A DNA stretch of 64,000 bases from Sediminispirochaeta smaragdinae DSM 11293 (GCF_000143985.1 NC_014364.1:372001-436000), one strand, 5' to 3'; counted from the stretch's first letter, positions 37,389 through 46,483 are shown. Notes: generated by a model from the letters alone, not told the origin. Made by a program: numbers and translations.

Positions 37389-37986
37389 TGAATAGACATC
37401 TATACTATCTAAAACAGGTATCTGTTGGAATGCATTTTATAAGAGAGTAATGAACTTTGGATGCTTTCTTCGTGTAGATTTTTGCATTACTGTTCTATTT
37501 TTCTAAATAAACTTGTCGCGATTCTGGTATATAAAATTCGGATAATCGATCATGAAAATAAAAAGGGGAAGACTTATCATACTATGAATGTATGGTTTAA
37601 AAAGATTATAGAACGTAGTTATAAGCGAAAATCTGCAAAATAGGTTTCTGAGCAACTGTTATACAATAGGTATAAAGACATAGATGATCGAAAAATGAGA
37701 TTTGCTGTAGATTGGATAAGAATGAGTATAGAAAAAATATGCTAAACACATTGCTACACATTTTTGAATAAGATTTGAGATCATAAATTATGGAATGCTA
37801 AGACCATCTGATTTTCATAGCTTGACTGAATTCATAAGAATATACTATGGATCACCATCTTATTATGTTAAGTATTAATGATTTTAATTTGAGAAAATCG
37901 AATTTGAAATTGAGATACTCATGAAAAGGATACCAATTGAAATCTGTTAATAAAGAAGCTAACATAAATAGACAAAAATTGTACAA
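37389..37986 (+). other. 600-base gene-poor tail of cassette 4
   Basis: AT-rich sequence between the nuclease gene and attC 4. A 60-residue frame (37461-37643) has no ribosome site and no recognisable motif. GTTATA at 37658 could mark an old, fused cassette boundary, but no attC arms accompany it. I see no real gene. Confidence 0.5.
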
Positions 37987-38162
37987 CATAACAAGCAATT
38001 GGAGCAGACGTGTCTACTGTCATGGTTTGTGCTTTGGATTGGGTAAAGAAGAGCTTGGGTTAAAAGTGGAAGCACTAATCTATGAAAGATATGGTATAAT
38101 GCATGAAGGAAAGAGCACAAACACATGCCAGTGAACGCCACGCAGCTCAATTGAATGTTATG
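37987..38162 (+). repeat. attC site 4
   Basis: ATAAC (37988-37992) and GTTAT (38157-38161), common arms, long loop with TGGTATAAT at 38092-38100. Confidence 0.95.
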
Positions 38163-38186
38163 CAGACAAAAAAACTGGAGTAATAA

Positions 38187-38729
38187 ATGTCACGACATAG
38201 AGTATTTATAAGTTATCATCACCTGAACGATCAACAATATAAAAATCAGCTCGAAGGCATATTCAGATCATCATATGAAGTCGCATTGTCAAATAGTGTA
38301 CAAATTGGAGATTTGAATCCAAATTTACCTTCAGACCGATTACGTCAATTGATAAGAGATAAGTATATAAGGGATGCTACTGTTACAATAGTATTAATTG
38401 GAACTGAAACTTGGAAAAGAAGGCATGTGGATTGGGAAATTGGTTCATCAATTCGTAAAACTGAATATAATTCTCGCTGTGGATTAATTGGTCTTCTTCT
38501 CCCTACCCGCAGCGACTATTACAGAGATTCTTTTTATCCATATACTATTCCTCCTAGGCTTTATTTGAATGCAAAAAATGGATATGCCAAAATTTACAAC
38601 TGGACAACAAATTTCATGAATCTAAAATACTGGATAGATGAAGCTTTCGATAGACGAAATGTAATAATACCTGATAATTCATTTCCAAACTTTGTAAATA
38701 ATAGAAGCGGAGATCGATGGTATGAATGA
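38187..38729 (+). CDS. cassette 5 protein A: TIR-like (ThsB/DUF1863-type) protein
   Basis: 180 residues. The start SRHRVFISYHHLND is the first TIR strand and loop; VTIVLIGTETWKRRHVDWEI holds the conserved Trp and candidate catalytic Glu84; CGLIGLLLPT and a C-terminal helix complete the fold. ThsB-type TIR proteins of Thoeris defence make NAD-derived signals after phage infection. Here no ThsA-type SIR2 gene follows; the partner is a membrane protein overlapping by eight bases. The TIR call is firm; signalling is inferred. Confidence 0.85.
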   Translation: MSRHRVFISYHHLNDQQYKNQLEGIFRSSYEVALSNSVQIGDLNPNLPSDRLRQLIRDKYIRDATVTIVLIGTETWKRRHVDWEIGSSIRKTEYNSRCGLIGLLLPTRSDYYRDSFYPYTIPPRLYLNAKNGYAKIYNWTTNFMNLKYWIDEAFDRRNVIIPDNSFPNFVNNRSGDRWYE

Positions 38730-39363
38730 AGTTAAACTTATGTTAATAGAAATTGTCGGTGATGAGCTAAGAATTGATATTAGTTTAACTACTTTATTAA
38801 TACTAATTGTTACTATTATTCTAATAACTATACTTTTGAAAAAACAAAAAAATAAAGGAGCTATATTTAAAAAAACTGTTCCTGTAAAAATGCAATATTC
38901 AATTGGTGGACAAACTATTGAATATGAAATTCTTAGAAGTTATAGAAATATAGAAATTGCTCACAGGGTTTTTATTGAAATTATGACTCGCAAAGCTGGT
39001 CAGCCATTTGATCATGAGAACGATGTTATTGTTGAAATATACAACTCATGGTATGAGATGTTTTCCTTGATTCGGAATGAAATAAAGGATATTCCAGGGA
39101 ACTTAATAAAGGGAAATGAAACAACAAAAAATCTTGTAAGTTTACTTATGGATGTACTGAATAAAGGACTTAGACCACATTTAACAAGTTATCAAGCAAA
39201 GTATAGGAAATGGTGGTTATCCCACGAAAAGGAAGAAATATCCCCACAAGAATTACAAAAGAAATATCCAGAGTATGAAGAACAAGTTAGTTCGATACGT
39301 GAAGTAAATATGATGCTTGTTAAATACTGTGAGCAATTAAAGAAGATAATATATGACAAATAG
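38722..39363 (+). CDS. cassette 5 protein B: membrane protein, partner of TIR
   Basis: 213 residues. One strong membrane segment near the N-terminus (TTLLILIVTIILITILL, about 22-38), then a cytoplasmic helical domain with RNIEIAHRVFIEIMTRKAG and YEEQVSSIREVNMM. Not recognised. Its start overlaps the TIR stop (ATGAATGA), so the two are coupled. A plausible membrane effector or receptor for a TIR-made signal. Confidence 0.7.
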   Translation: MNEVKLMLIEIVGDELRIDISLTTLLILIVTIILITILLKKQKNKGAIFKKTVPVKMQYSIGGQTIEYEILRSYRNIEIAHRVFIEIMTRKAGQPFDHENDVIVEIYNSWYEMFSLIRNEIKDIPGNLIKGNETTKNLVSLLMDVLNKGLRPHLTSYQAKYRKWWLSHEKEEISPQELQKKYPEYEEQVSSIREVNMMLVKYCEQLKKIIYDK

Positions 39364-39376
39364 AAACGTTATGCTG

Positions 39377-39475
39377 CATAACCAGCAATTGGAGCAGTCG
39401 TGGCTACTGTCACGGTTCTTGCTTGCGCAAGAACTCGCGCCAGCTTAACGCCACGCAGCTCAATTGGATGTTATG
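39377..39475 (+). repeat. attC site 5, short type
   Basis: ATAAC (39378-39382) and GTTAT (39470-39474), common arms, but a compact loop: TTCTTGCTTGCGCAAGAA forms a tight hairpin. About 99 bases; no TATAAT in the loop. Confidence 0.93.
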
Positions 39476-39571
39476 TACAAAGATTAGTGTTTGAATATCA
39501 TTATTCGCCTAATATTGGGTGAAAAGCATAATTTATAAAAGGATAAAACAAAAAAGATTATACAGTTTTAG

Positions 39572-39607
39572 TTGTCTTTACGTATGAATTGTGGTATATT
39601 TATACGT
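39572..39607 (+). promoter_or_regulatory. promoter with operator for toxin-antitoxin cassette 6
   Basis: TTGTCT (39572-39577), 17 bases, TATATT (39595-39600). ACGTAT (39580-39585) and ATACGT (39602-39607) flank the -10 box as an inverted repeat, a likely autoregulatory site for the ribbon-helix-helix antitoxin. The same arrangement recurs at 52787-52822. Confidence 0.7.
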
Positions 39608-39619
39608 AGGAGGGCTAAG

Positions 39620-39874
39620 ATGAATAAGAAACTAACACTTTCAGTTGATGATTCAATAATCGAAAAAGCAAAAGCATATGCAGAAGACAAAAATGAATCA
39701 TTATCCCAATTGGTTGAAAACTACTTTAGATTATTAACAGCAGATAGAAGAGCTAAAGAAAAAGAAATTTCTCCCTTAGTGAATGACTTAATGGGGACGA
39801 TTACTGTCCCTGAAGACTTTGATTATAAAACAGCAAAATTAGAATATTTGGAAAGTCGGTATTTGAATGATTAA
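39620..39874 (+). CDS. cassette 6 antitoxin, DUF6364/RHH-type
   Basis: 84 residues starting MNKKLTLSVDDSIIEKAKAY, a ribbon-helix-helix strand and first helix, then NESLSQLVENYFRLL. The C-terminal part (TITVPEDFDYKTAKLEYLES) would bind the toxin. TAGGAGGGC precedes the ATG. It overlaps the toxin start by eight bases. It should repress its own promoter and neutralise the PIN toxin. A near-identical copy is at 52835-53089. Confidence 0.85.
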   Translation: MNKKLTLSVDDSIIEKAKAYAEDKNESLSQLVENYFRLLTADRRAKEKEISPLVNDLMGTITVPEDFDYKTAKLEYLESRYLND

Positions 39875-40292
39875 GTTATTTATAGATTCAGATATAGTTT
39901 TAGATTTATTAATAAAAAGAAATGAGTTTGAAAGTTCCGCAATATTATTTACACAAATTGATAGAAAAGAATTTCAAGGATTTACATCACCTATTGTGTT
40001 TGCAAATGTACACTATATAATGACAAAATATGCAGGAAAAGAGAAATCGATATTAAATCTAAGAAGAATAAGAAAGATACTATCTCTATTAACCATAAAT
40101 GAAGAAGTAATTGATGAGGCATTATATTCTGATGCGCCAGATCTTGAAGACTCAATTCAATATATAGCATCAGAGAAGAATGGAATAGACTTTATAATTA
40201 CAAGAAATAAAAAAGATTATAAAGGAAGTAAAATACCAGCTTTAAGTGCAACAGAATTTCTTGAAATGAATATAGGAAATGAAGAAATATAA
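39867..40292 (+). CDS. cassette 6 toxin, PIN-domain ribonuclease
   Basis: 141 residues. PIN motifs: IKLFIDSDIVLDLLIKR (first Asp), a central Glu-containing helix, and GIDFIITRNKKDYKGSKIP (acidic end). PIN toxins cleave RNA. Paired with the antitoxin in the VapBC-like way. A near-identical copy is at 53082-53507, and the two copies differ at only a few residues. Confidence 0.88.
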   Translation: MIKLFIDSDIVLDLLIKRNEFESSAILFTQIDRKEFQGFTSPIVFANVHYIMTKYAGKEKSILNLRRIRKILSLLTINEEVIDEALYSDAPDLEDSIQYIASEKNGIDFIITRNKKDYKGSKIPALSATEFLEMNIGNEEI

Positions 40293-40306
40293 GAAGAAAA
40301 TTTGTA

Positions 40307-40482
40307 CATAACCAACAATTGGAGCAGACGTGGCTACTGTCATGGTTTGTGCTTGAGATTGGGTAGAGAAGAGCTTGATTTAAAAGTGGAAGCACTAATC
40401 TACCAAAGATATGATATAATTTATGAAGGAAAGAGCACAAACACATGCCAGTGAACGCCACGCAGCTCAATTGGATGTTATA
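40307..40482 (+). repeat. attC site 6
   Basis: ATAAC (40308-40312) and GTTAT (40477-40481), long-loop type with TGATATAAT at 40412-40420. Nearly identical to attC 17 after the duplicate cassette. Confidence 0.95.
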
Positions 40483-40659
40483 AAGACAAAATTTTTTATC
40501 TTAGTAATGGCACCAATATAGTTGGACTGATGATACATCTACGTGGCCGGTTAGAATGTAAGGGACAGTTATTACCAGCAAGGATTACGTATAAATTGTT
40601 GTAATGCAATAAAATAAAACCTACTATCCAAAACCTAAATGATCGACTAAAATAACTGT

Positions 40660-41004
40660 ATGAGTACGGTTTCATCGATCGAATACCTTACTGAAACAGT
40701 AGAATCTCTAAAAACTCTAAATCCGCTTAAGGTTGTTTTGTTTGGATCCACAGCACGCGGTGAAACCCATGAGTGGAGCGATTTAGATATTCTCGTTGTA
40801 TTGGACGAAGATAAAGTTCCTCAGTCTTATGAAGAAAAAATGAAACTTAAACTAGTCGTTCGAAAAGCAATACGCGAGCAAAGTTATAAAGTACCAATAG
40901 ATCTTCTCGTATATACCCGGCCCGAATATGATGCATTAAAGGCTCAAAACAGTTCTTTTATTAGAGAAATCAGCTCAGAAGGCAAGACTCTGTATGAAAG
41001 ATAA
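40660..41004 (+). CDS. mntA: cassette 7: MNT-type nucleotidyltransferase (antitoxin)
   Basis: 114 residues with the minimal nucleotidyltransferase motif FGSTARGETHEWSDLDILV: Gly-Ser and two Asp. MntA antitoxins AMPylate the HEPN toxin to silence it. No ribosome site lies before the ATG; TAAAAT 7-12 bases upstream suggests a leaderless start. It overlaps the HEPN gene by 11 bases. The 177 bases between attC 6 and this start hold no gene. Confidence 0.87.
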   Translation: MSTVSSIEYLTETVESLKTLNPLKVVLFGSTARGETHEWSDLDILVVLDEDKVPQSYEEKMKLKLVVRKAIREQSYKVPIDLLVYTRPEYDALKAQNSSFIREISSEGKTLYER

Positions 41005-41389
41005 GGTGAAAGAATGGGTAAAATACGCAGATTTAGATTATAAATCTGCCTTGAAGTTGAATGAAGACGAATATTTGACATCCTCAGCTGCTTTTCATTG
41101 TCAACAAGCTGTAGAAAAATATCTTAAAGCATTGATTGAAAACTTAGATATGGATGTACCAAGAGTACATACACTCTTAGTTTTAATGAACATTGTAATG
41201 GAAAATTATAAAATTGATTTTGATAGGGATGTATTAGATCAAATTAATGAAGTTTATATTGATACACGATATCCATCCTCAACAGGATTAATTCCAGACG
41301 GGATTCCGCAAAAAGGAACAATAACTCTTTTCCTTTCATTTGTTGAAGATATAAAAATAAAAGTAGAGAAATTGCTGAAAACAAACTGA
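40994..41389 (+). CDS. hepT: cassette 7: HEPN-domain toxin
   Basis: 131 residues, helical. HEPN pattern VKYADLDYKSALKLN, SSAAFHCQQAVEKYLKALI and VHTLLVLM. The short C-terminal YIDTRYPSS may hold the Arg of an RNase-type site. HEPN toxins cleave tRNA or mRNA. Coupled to the MNT gene, forming the HEPN-MNT toxin-antitoxin pair common in integrons and islands. Confidence 0.87.
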   Translation: MKDKVKEWVKYADLDYKSALKLNEDEYLTSSAAFHCQQAVEKYLKALIENLDMDVPRVHTLLVLMNIVMENYKIDFDRDVLDQINEVYIDTRYPSSTGLIPDGIPQKGTITLFLSFVEDIKIKVEKLLKTN

Positions 41390-41395
41390 TTGCTT

Positions 41396-41580
41396 TATAA
41401 CCAGCAATTGGAGCAGACAAATCCTATTGTCATGGTTTTTGCAAAAGGTTTAACCCTGGCAAATTGTAATAAAAAGGCTTCGAGGGCCAAAGCTGTTGTA
41501 TAATGGTAAACATCAGGCAGCAAAAACACATGCCAATGCCGCTATCGCGGCCCGATTTTGCAGCTCAATTGGATGTTATA
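41396..41580 (+). repeat. attC site 7
   Basis: ATAAC (41397-41401) and GTTAT (41575-41579), outer arms as the rest, inner region differs, with ATTTTGCAGC on the right. Contains TATAAT at 41509 but without the preceding TG. About 185 bases. Confidence 0.88.
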
Positions 41581-41835
41581 CAGACATTTTTTTAGGGCTT
41601 CGAAAAAGGCAAGGAAAAGGGAATTCGATAACGAAAGCCAATCGTTTTGAAACACTAAGGCCGAGCGCTGGCCCGCGCCTGTCCGCGCAGCCGCACAAAG
41701 GCCTGCACACATCCCAACGCTATTAATGCCCACGCTACGGCCAAGGCTCTTTTCCTTTGAGACTATTTATCATGGTTCGAGGGAATTCTCCTCATGGTTC
41801 GAAAAATGGTTCTTATGCTTGGAAGCCAAACGCTG
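41580..41835 (+). other. ORF-less body of cassette 8
   Basis: 256 bases between attC 7 and attC 8 with no convincing frame. The middle part (about 41660-41730) is markedly GC-rich, unlike other cassettes. Imperfect inverted copies of AGGGCTTCGAAAAAGG and CTTTTCCTTT frame it. Cassettes without genes are known; this one may carry a promoter or an RNA. Confidence 0.55.
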
Positions 41836-42004
41836 TATAACCAGCAGTTGGAGCAGACAAACCTACTGTCACAGTTTGTGCGATGGTTAAGAAATACGGA
41901 ACAATAGTTTTGCATTGTTCTATCGTATTGGTGGAGTTATACTGTTTATGAAAGTGGCACAAACAGCGCCAGCTTCACGGTTTGCAGCTCAACTGGGCGT
42001 TATG
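41836..42004 (+). repeat. attC site 8
   Basis: ATAAC (41837-41841) and GTTAT (41999-42003). Arms CAGCAGTTGGAGC and GCTCAACTGGGCG, a compensatory variant of the common arms. The loop holds TATACT near 41940. Confidence 0.9.
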
Positions 42005-42086
42005 TACACATGGGTAATAATTGTTTGAGATGAAATTATTAAGTGTTGTGGAAACAGAAGGTGATATTTGTAGAATGGGGTAAATA

Positions 42087-42989
42087 ATGAAAACAGTTAT
42101 CTTTAGTAAACCTTTATCAGCACAGTGGTCAGAATACTCCAAGAATTATAAAAAATATAAAGAAACCACCTTGCAATATTTTAAGCGAAAGAATAGAAAC
42201 ATTCTAACGAATCCTTTATTAACCCCAGAAAGAAGACAAATAGATACTTTTTGCTTAGATCTATGGGCTGCAGACGCAAATAAAAAATTATTACATCTAT
42301 ATTTTGTAGACCGTTCATTATATGAGTTTTTAGAGAATGTAAAACTACCGGATTTAAATGGAATAATTGAATACATAAAAGACAATGGTTTTTCTTCAAA
42401 GCAAAAAATTTTATTACCAAATGGAAAACCTCTAACTGTTTCAGAAGAAGAAACAAGTTATTATTCATTTGGAATACATATCCCAAATGTGAGTAAAGAA
42501 AGTGGATATGCTTTTAGTTTTATGATGAATAAAAATAAAGAGATTGCTTTGATTTGGGTTATTGGAAGAGATCGGGGTTGGTGTCCGATAAAAAAATATA
42601 AAGATTTATTGAAAGAAGAATCTAAGAATTCAAAAGAGATTGTTAAAATTATTCAATTTGCTGTAAATACTGTCGCCTATATGAATACGTTCCCTGGTTG
42701 CGTCATTGATGGTGTTCCGGAGATCATTAAAAAACAACCGTTTTACAATGATAATTCATTATACGTAGATATATCAGATAAAATTGTTGATTATAGTGAA
42801 AATACTAACATTGGCAAAAAAGTATCGCCACACTTTAGGAGAGGTTATTTTAAAAGATTGACAGCAGAAAGATATACAAAAATGAGAGGAAAATTGATTT
42901 TTGTTCATGAAACAATGGTAAATGGTAAGGCAAAAACAATTTATACTTCAGATGAACTTGAGAAAATGGAACAAATAGATGGTACATAA
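42087..42989 (+). CDS. cassette 9 protein, unknown
   Basis: 300 residues, soluble, alpha/beta. The C-terminal section SPHFRRGYFKRLTAERYTKM followed by FVHETMVNGKAKTI is a notable basic motif, shared as a general pattern (pHxRRGHFR) with phage-related and anti-CRISPR-like AcrVA2 relatives. I cannot confirm that link. The stop codon TAA lies in the left attC box. AGAATGGGGTAAATA precedes the ATG. Confidence 0.65.
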   Translation: MKTVIFSKPLSAQWSEYSKNYKKYKETTLQYFKRKNRNILTNPLLTPERRQIDTFCLDLWAADANKKLLHLYFVDRSLYEFLENVKLPDLNGIIEYIKDNGFSSKQKILLPNGKPLTVSEEETSYYSFGIHIPNVSKESGYAFSFMMNKNKEIALIWVIGRDRGWCPIKKYKDLLKEESKNSKEIVKIIQFAVNTVAYMNTFPGCVIDGVPEIIKKQPFYNDNSLYVDISDKIVDYSENTNIGKKVSPHFRRGYFKRLTAERYTKMRGKLIFVHETMVNGKAKTIYTSDELEKMEQIDGT

Positions 42990-43083
42990 CCAGCAATTGG
43001 AGCAGTCAAACCTACTGTCACGATTCTTGCTTGCGCAAGAATACGCGCCAGCTTAACGGTTTGCAGCTCAATTGGATGTTATG
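42985..43083 (+). repeat. attC site 9, short type
   Basis: ATAAC (42986-42990) and GTTAT (43078-43082), common arms, compact hairpin loop like site 5. No -10 motif. Confidence 0.93.
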
Positions 43084-43133
43084 TGTAATGAAGATTTGAG
43101 CTAAAATTAAAAATATAAGGAGATTTTAAAGTA

Positions 43134-44135
43134 ATGAGATTTAATTATTATTTTATTTTTAATAATAATTCCTATGTGAAAACCGCTAATCCACAAAAGG
43201 ATATTTGGGATTATTTTCTTAAGATATCAGATGTTCCTTTTTTAAAGAGGACATGGCCAGAAACTAAGATTGAAACGATAAAAAAGGTTTCAACACATAT
43301 AAAACAAGCTTATGAATATTATATTTCAAGTCGTAATGTTACTTTATTAACAAAACCAGTTTTAATATATTATAGCCTACATAATTTAACTAAAGCATTT
43401 ATTGAATTAAGAGGAAATGAAGATGATTTAAATTATCATGGTTTATGTAATTGTGAAATAGGAGAAACCATTTTAGAAACAAAAGCTTATGCAAATGATG
43501 GTGTATTTCAGAGTTTGGCTAAATGCTTCAATTATGAATTTGATAAAAAAGAAGAATTATTAATAACGGATTTTATTTATAATACTGTTGAAGGGAATAA
43601 ATTGTTGGTAGATTATTATGGTTTAAACAGCAATTTTATCAATGTCAGATGGAAAGGTAATTATGAGGGAACTGTAGAATTAGAATTAATAAATTGGAAG
43701 AATATAACTGATTCTTATGATAATTTGAGTGAAATTATTATAAACAACACAAAATTATTAAATGATTTCGAACTATTTGAAGAGAATGAAAAAGTTTGCT
43801 TAAGAAGTAAGGAAAAACAACAAGGTTCAGAAATGAATAAGCTTGCTAATTCTCTTGCAAATAAGTATTGCGTATATAAAATTAATGAGGAAGAACCAAA
43901 TTGGATAAATATTATGAAAAGTGATAAGAAATTTTGTCCCTCTTTAGGATATTATGGTATCAGTTATATTCTTAGTTCAGTTGTAAGATATAATCCGGAA
44001 GCAGTAGAAAAATATATAAAAATACCTGAAACTAGCAATGAATTTTTCATAAATAAGCTTTTAGAATATTGTGAAAGAATTTTACCCAATTTATATATAA
44101 ATAAAATAACTAATATGAATTTAATATATGGATAG
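43134..44135 (+). CDS. cassette 10: YaaC-like protein
   Basis: 333 residues. The N-terminal third matches the YaaC pattern: HIKQAYEYYISSRNVTLLTK then PVLIYYSLHNLTKAF and YHGL. The rest is alpha/beta with NFINVRWKGN. YaaC proteins are poorly characterised and recur next to mobile and defence genes. TATAAGGAGAT ribosome site. Single gene. Confidence 0.75.
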   Translation: MRFNYYFIFNNNSYVKTANPQKDIWDYFLKISDVPFLKRTWPETKIETIKKVSTHIKQAYEYYISSRNVTLLTKPVLIYYSLHNLTKAFIELRGNEDDLNYHGLCNCEIGETILETKAYANDGVFQSLAKCFNYEFDKKEELLITDFIYNTVEGNKLLVDYYGLNSNFINVRWKGNYEGTVELELINWKNITDSYDNLSEIIINNTKLLNDFELFEENEKVCLRSKEKQQGSEMNKLANSLANKYCVYKINEEEPNWINIMKSDKKFCPSLGYYGISYILSSVVRYNPEAVEKYIKIPETSNEFFINKLLEYCERILPNLYINKITNMNLIYG

Positions 44136-44141
44136 AATACA

Positions 44142-44316
44142 CATAACAAGCAATTGGAGCAGACGTGGCTACTGTCATGGTTTGTGCTGGGGATTGGGTA
44201 AAGAAGAGCAGAATTTGAAAGCGAAAGCCTAATCTATGAAAGATATGGTATAATGCATGAAGGAAAGAGCACAAACACATGCCAGTGAACGCCACGCAGC
44301 TCAATTGAATGTTATA
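44142..44316 (+). repeat. attC site 10
   Basis: ATAAC (44143-44147) and GTTAT (44311-44315), long-loop type, TGGTATAAT at 44246-44254. Confidence 0.95.
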
Positions 44317-44324
44317 TTGATAAA

Positions 44325-45358
44325 GTGAAAAGGGGGCAAGTTTTGCCATTAAACACACACAATAAGAATTCAATGATTATTGTTACAATTTCTATTGGTT
44401 TGTTCCTTATTGCATTGTCTATAGTAGCACCATACTTACTTACAAGACCATCGTCGAATATTTCTTTCTCAAATACTGGCCAGATTGGTGATACTATTGG
44501 TGGACTTACAGCCCCTGTCTTAGCCATACTTGGTTCGTTTTTAACATTTATGGCTTTTTATATTCAATACACGGCCAATAAAATACAAATAGATAATATT
44601 GAAGTACTAAGAAAAAAAGATCAACTTGAAGCTTATGAAAATAAAGTTTTATCAATGCTACAAATGCATCGAAAAAATGTGGAAGAGTTATATTTAGATA
44701 CAGGAAAAGACACACCACCTATTCGGGGTCAAGAATTTATACTATTTATACGTGATCAACTTGAAGAGATTTATAAAATTCTAAAATATGACAATGAACT
44801 AAATAAAAAAGAAAAAACACAACTATGCTATTTGTATATTTTCTATGGAAATTCTTTAGTAACAACTCTAACTTGTACAACAGCTATAATCAGTTTTTTC
44901 ACAATAAAATTGACCTACAGAATGGCGTGTTATATTCGAATGAGTTTGACTACAGTGGTTGGTATTTTGATTTACGCTTTTATAATTATGGTTATGGATT
45001 ATTACTTTCCAGATATTTTAGATTCCAATTTCAAATAGTCAAGTTTATCGATGAATACCAATTTAATAAAAATGATTTTTCCAACGAAGAAATTAGAGAA
45101 ATAAAATATCAATCCGCTAAATTATTTCGCTCTCAATTAACAAACAATGAACAATTATTACTTTATTACAACTCAATAACACCTTTAGGTGGTGATTGGA
45201 ATATTAATAACTATATCAGGAAGTACAAATTGATAAAGAATATTATTTTACCGCAAGTTTTCGGTTATTCTCCAGTTGAGTGGGTAAGAAATGATCTATC
45301 TATGGATCCAATTGAAGAAATAGATTTTTTCGAATTTAAAGATAAGATATATGGGTAA
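44325..45358 (+). pseudogene. cassette 11: putAbiC-like abortive-infection gene, frameshifted
   Basis: The first frame (44325-45038) gives two membrane segments, GQIGDTIGGLTAPVLAILGS (a conserved loop of the family), ANKIQIDNIEV and ends in out-of-frame sequence after about residue 180. The second frame (44825-45358) continues with YFRFQFQIVKFIDEYQFN and FRSQLTNNEQLLLYYNS, the C-terminal half of putative phage abortive infection proteins. One shift near 44840-44890 joins them. GTG 44325 or TTG 44343 (after AGGGGG) is the start. It is either a decayed gene or a sequencing error. Confidence 0.75.
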
Positions 45359-45367
45359 TGTTTACAA

Positions 45368-45543
45368 TATAACCAGCAATTGGAGCAGACGTGGCTACTG
45401 TCATAGTTTGTGCTTGAGATTGGGTAAAGAAGAGCAGAATTGAAAAGTGGAAGCTCTAATCTGTGAAAGATATGGTATAATTCAGAAAGGAAAGAGCACA
45501 AACGCATGCCAGTGAACGCCACGCTGCTCAATTGAATGTTATG
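45368..45543 (+). repeat. attC site 11
   Basis: ATAAC (45369-45373) and GTTAT (45538-45542), long-loop type, TGGTATAAT at 45473-45481. One inner-arm base differs (GCTGCTC instead of GCAGCTC). Confidence 0.94.
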
Positions 45544-45621
45544 TAGATTCAAAAATTCACTCTTATTATAATGAGGATACGATAAATGATTTGATTACTT
45601 TCATGTTTATAGGAGGACATA

Positions 45622-46287
45622 ATGGGAGAAATGGCTCTCGGGTACGGAAGCGAATTTCATCTACTACGTTGGATTGGACGACATAGAAATTTATTTGATA
45701 ATAAGATAAATGAATTACTAAAAATCAATGATATAAATTGGTTGGATTTCAATTTTAATAAAAATAAAAGCATACCAGATGATGAACTAAAAGGCTTTGA
45801 ATTCGTTCCACTCAATAGTATTGTTAGAGACACTTTCAAAAAAGAATGGCCACAATCCGGCAATGTAATGAACTGGGATTTGGTTGGATATTCTAAAAAA
45901 ACATCTACTTGGATTTTGTGTGAAGCCAAGGCTCACATAGGTGAGTTGAAGTCTAAATGCGGGGCTTCGGAAGGAAGTAAAAAACAAATAATAGATGCTT
46001 TAAATAAAACAAAAGAATACTTGAAGATATCAAAAGAAAATAATTGGACAGAACCGTATTATCAATACGCAAATCGATTATATTCTGTATGTCTACTAAA
46101 AAGATTAAACTTTAATGCAATTCTATTGAAAATATACTTCATTGGAGACATGGTACAAAAAAATGTTAGGAATTCACCTCAAAATATCATAGAATGGGAT
46201 ACAGCAATAAATGAAATGAACAATATCATGGGATTGAATGAGGAGTTGGATTTCGTAAAACATCTATACTTGAATACCTTTGAATAA
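45622..46287 (+). CDS. cassette 12: PD-(D/E)XK-like protein
   Basis: 221 residues. Begins MGEMALGYGSEFHLLRWIGR; the core MNWDLVGY (Asp86) and WILCEAKAH (Glu101, Lys103) is a PD-(D/E)XK pattern. The C-terminal half is mostly helical with YQYANRLYSVCLLKRL. RBS TAGGAGGACATA. Likely a nuclease; target unknown. Confidence 0.72.
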   Translation: MGEMALGYGSEFHLLRWIGRHRNLFDNKINELLKINDINWLDFNFNKNKSIPDDELKGFEFVPLNSIVRDTFKKEWPQSGNVMNWDLVGYSKKTSTWILCEAKAHIGELKSKCGASEGSKKQIIDALNKTKEYLKISKENNWTEPYYQYANRLYSVCLLKRLNFNAILLKIYFIGDMVQKNVRNSPQNIIEWDTAINEMNNIMGLNEELDFVKHLYLNTFE

Positions 46288-46307
46288 ATGGTTGAATAAT
46301 AGAACTA

Positions 46308-46483
46308 CATAACCAGCAATTGGAGCAGACGTGACTACTGTCATGGTTTGTGCTTGAGATTGGTTAAAGAAGAGCTTGGGCTAAAAGTAGAAGCACTAAT
46401 CTACCAAAGATATGGTATAATTCAGAAAGGAAAGAGCACAAACACATGCCAGTGGACGCCACGCAGCTCAATTGGATGTTATC
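46308..46483 (+). repeat. attC site 12
   Basis: ATAAC (46309-46313) and GTTAT (46478-46482), long-loop type, TGGTATAAT at 46413-46421. Confidence 0.95.

Noticed and set aside
37461-37643. 60-residue frame in the tail of cassette 4
   Set aside because: No start signal, no motif, ordinary AT-rich sequence.
38722-39363. ThsA-type macro or SIR2 domain in the TIR partner
   Set aside because: No NAD- or macro-type motifs are visible; the domain is helical with one membrane segment.
41496-41726. Plus-strand 76-residue frame over attC 7 and the ORF-less cassette
   Set aside because: It starts in the attC loop, has no ribosome site and no recognisable composition.
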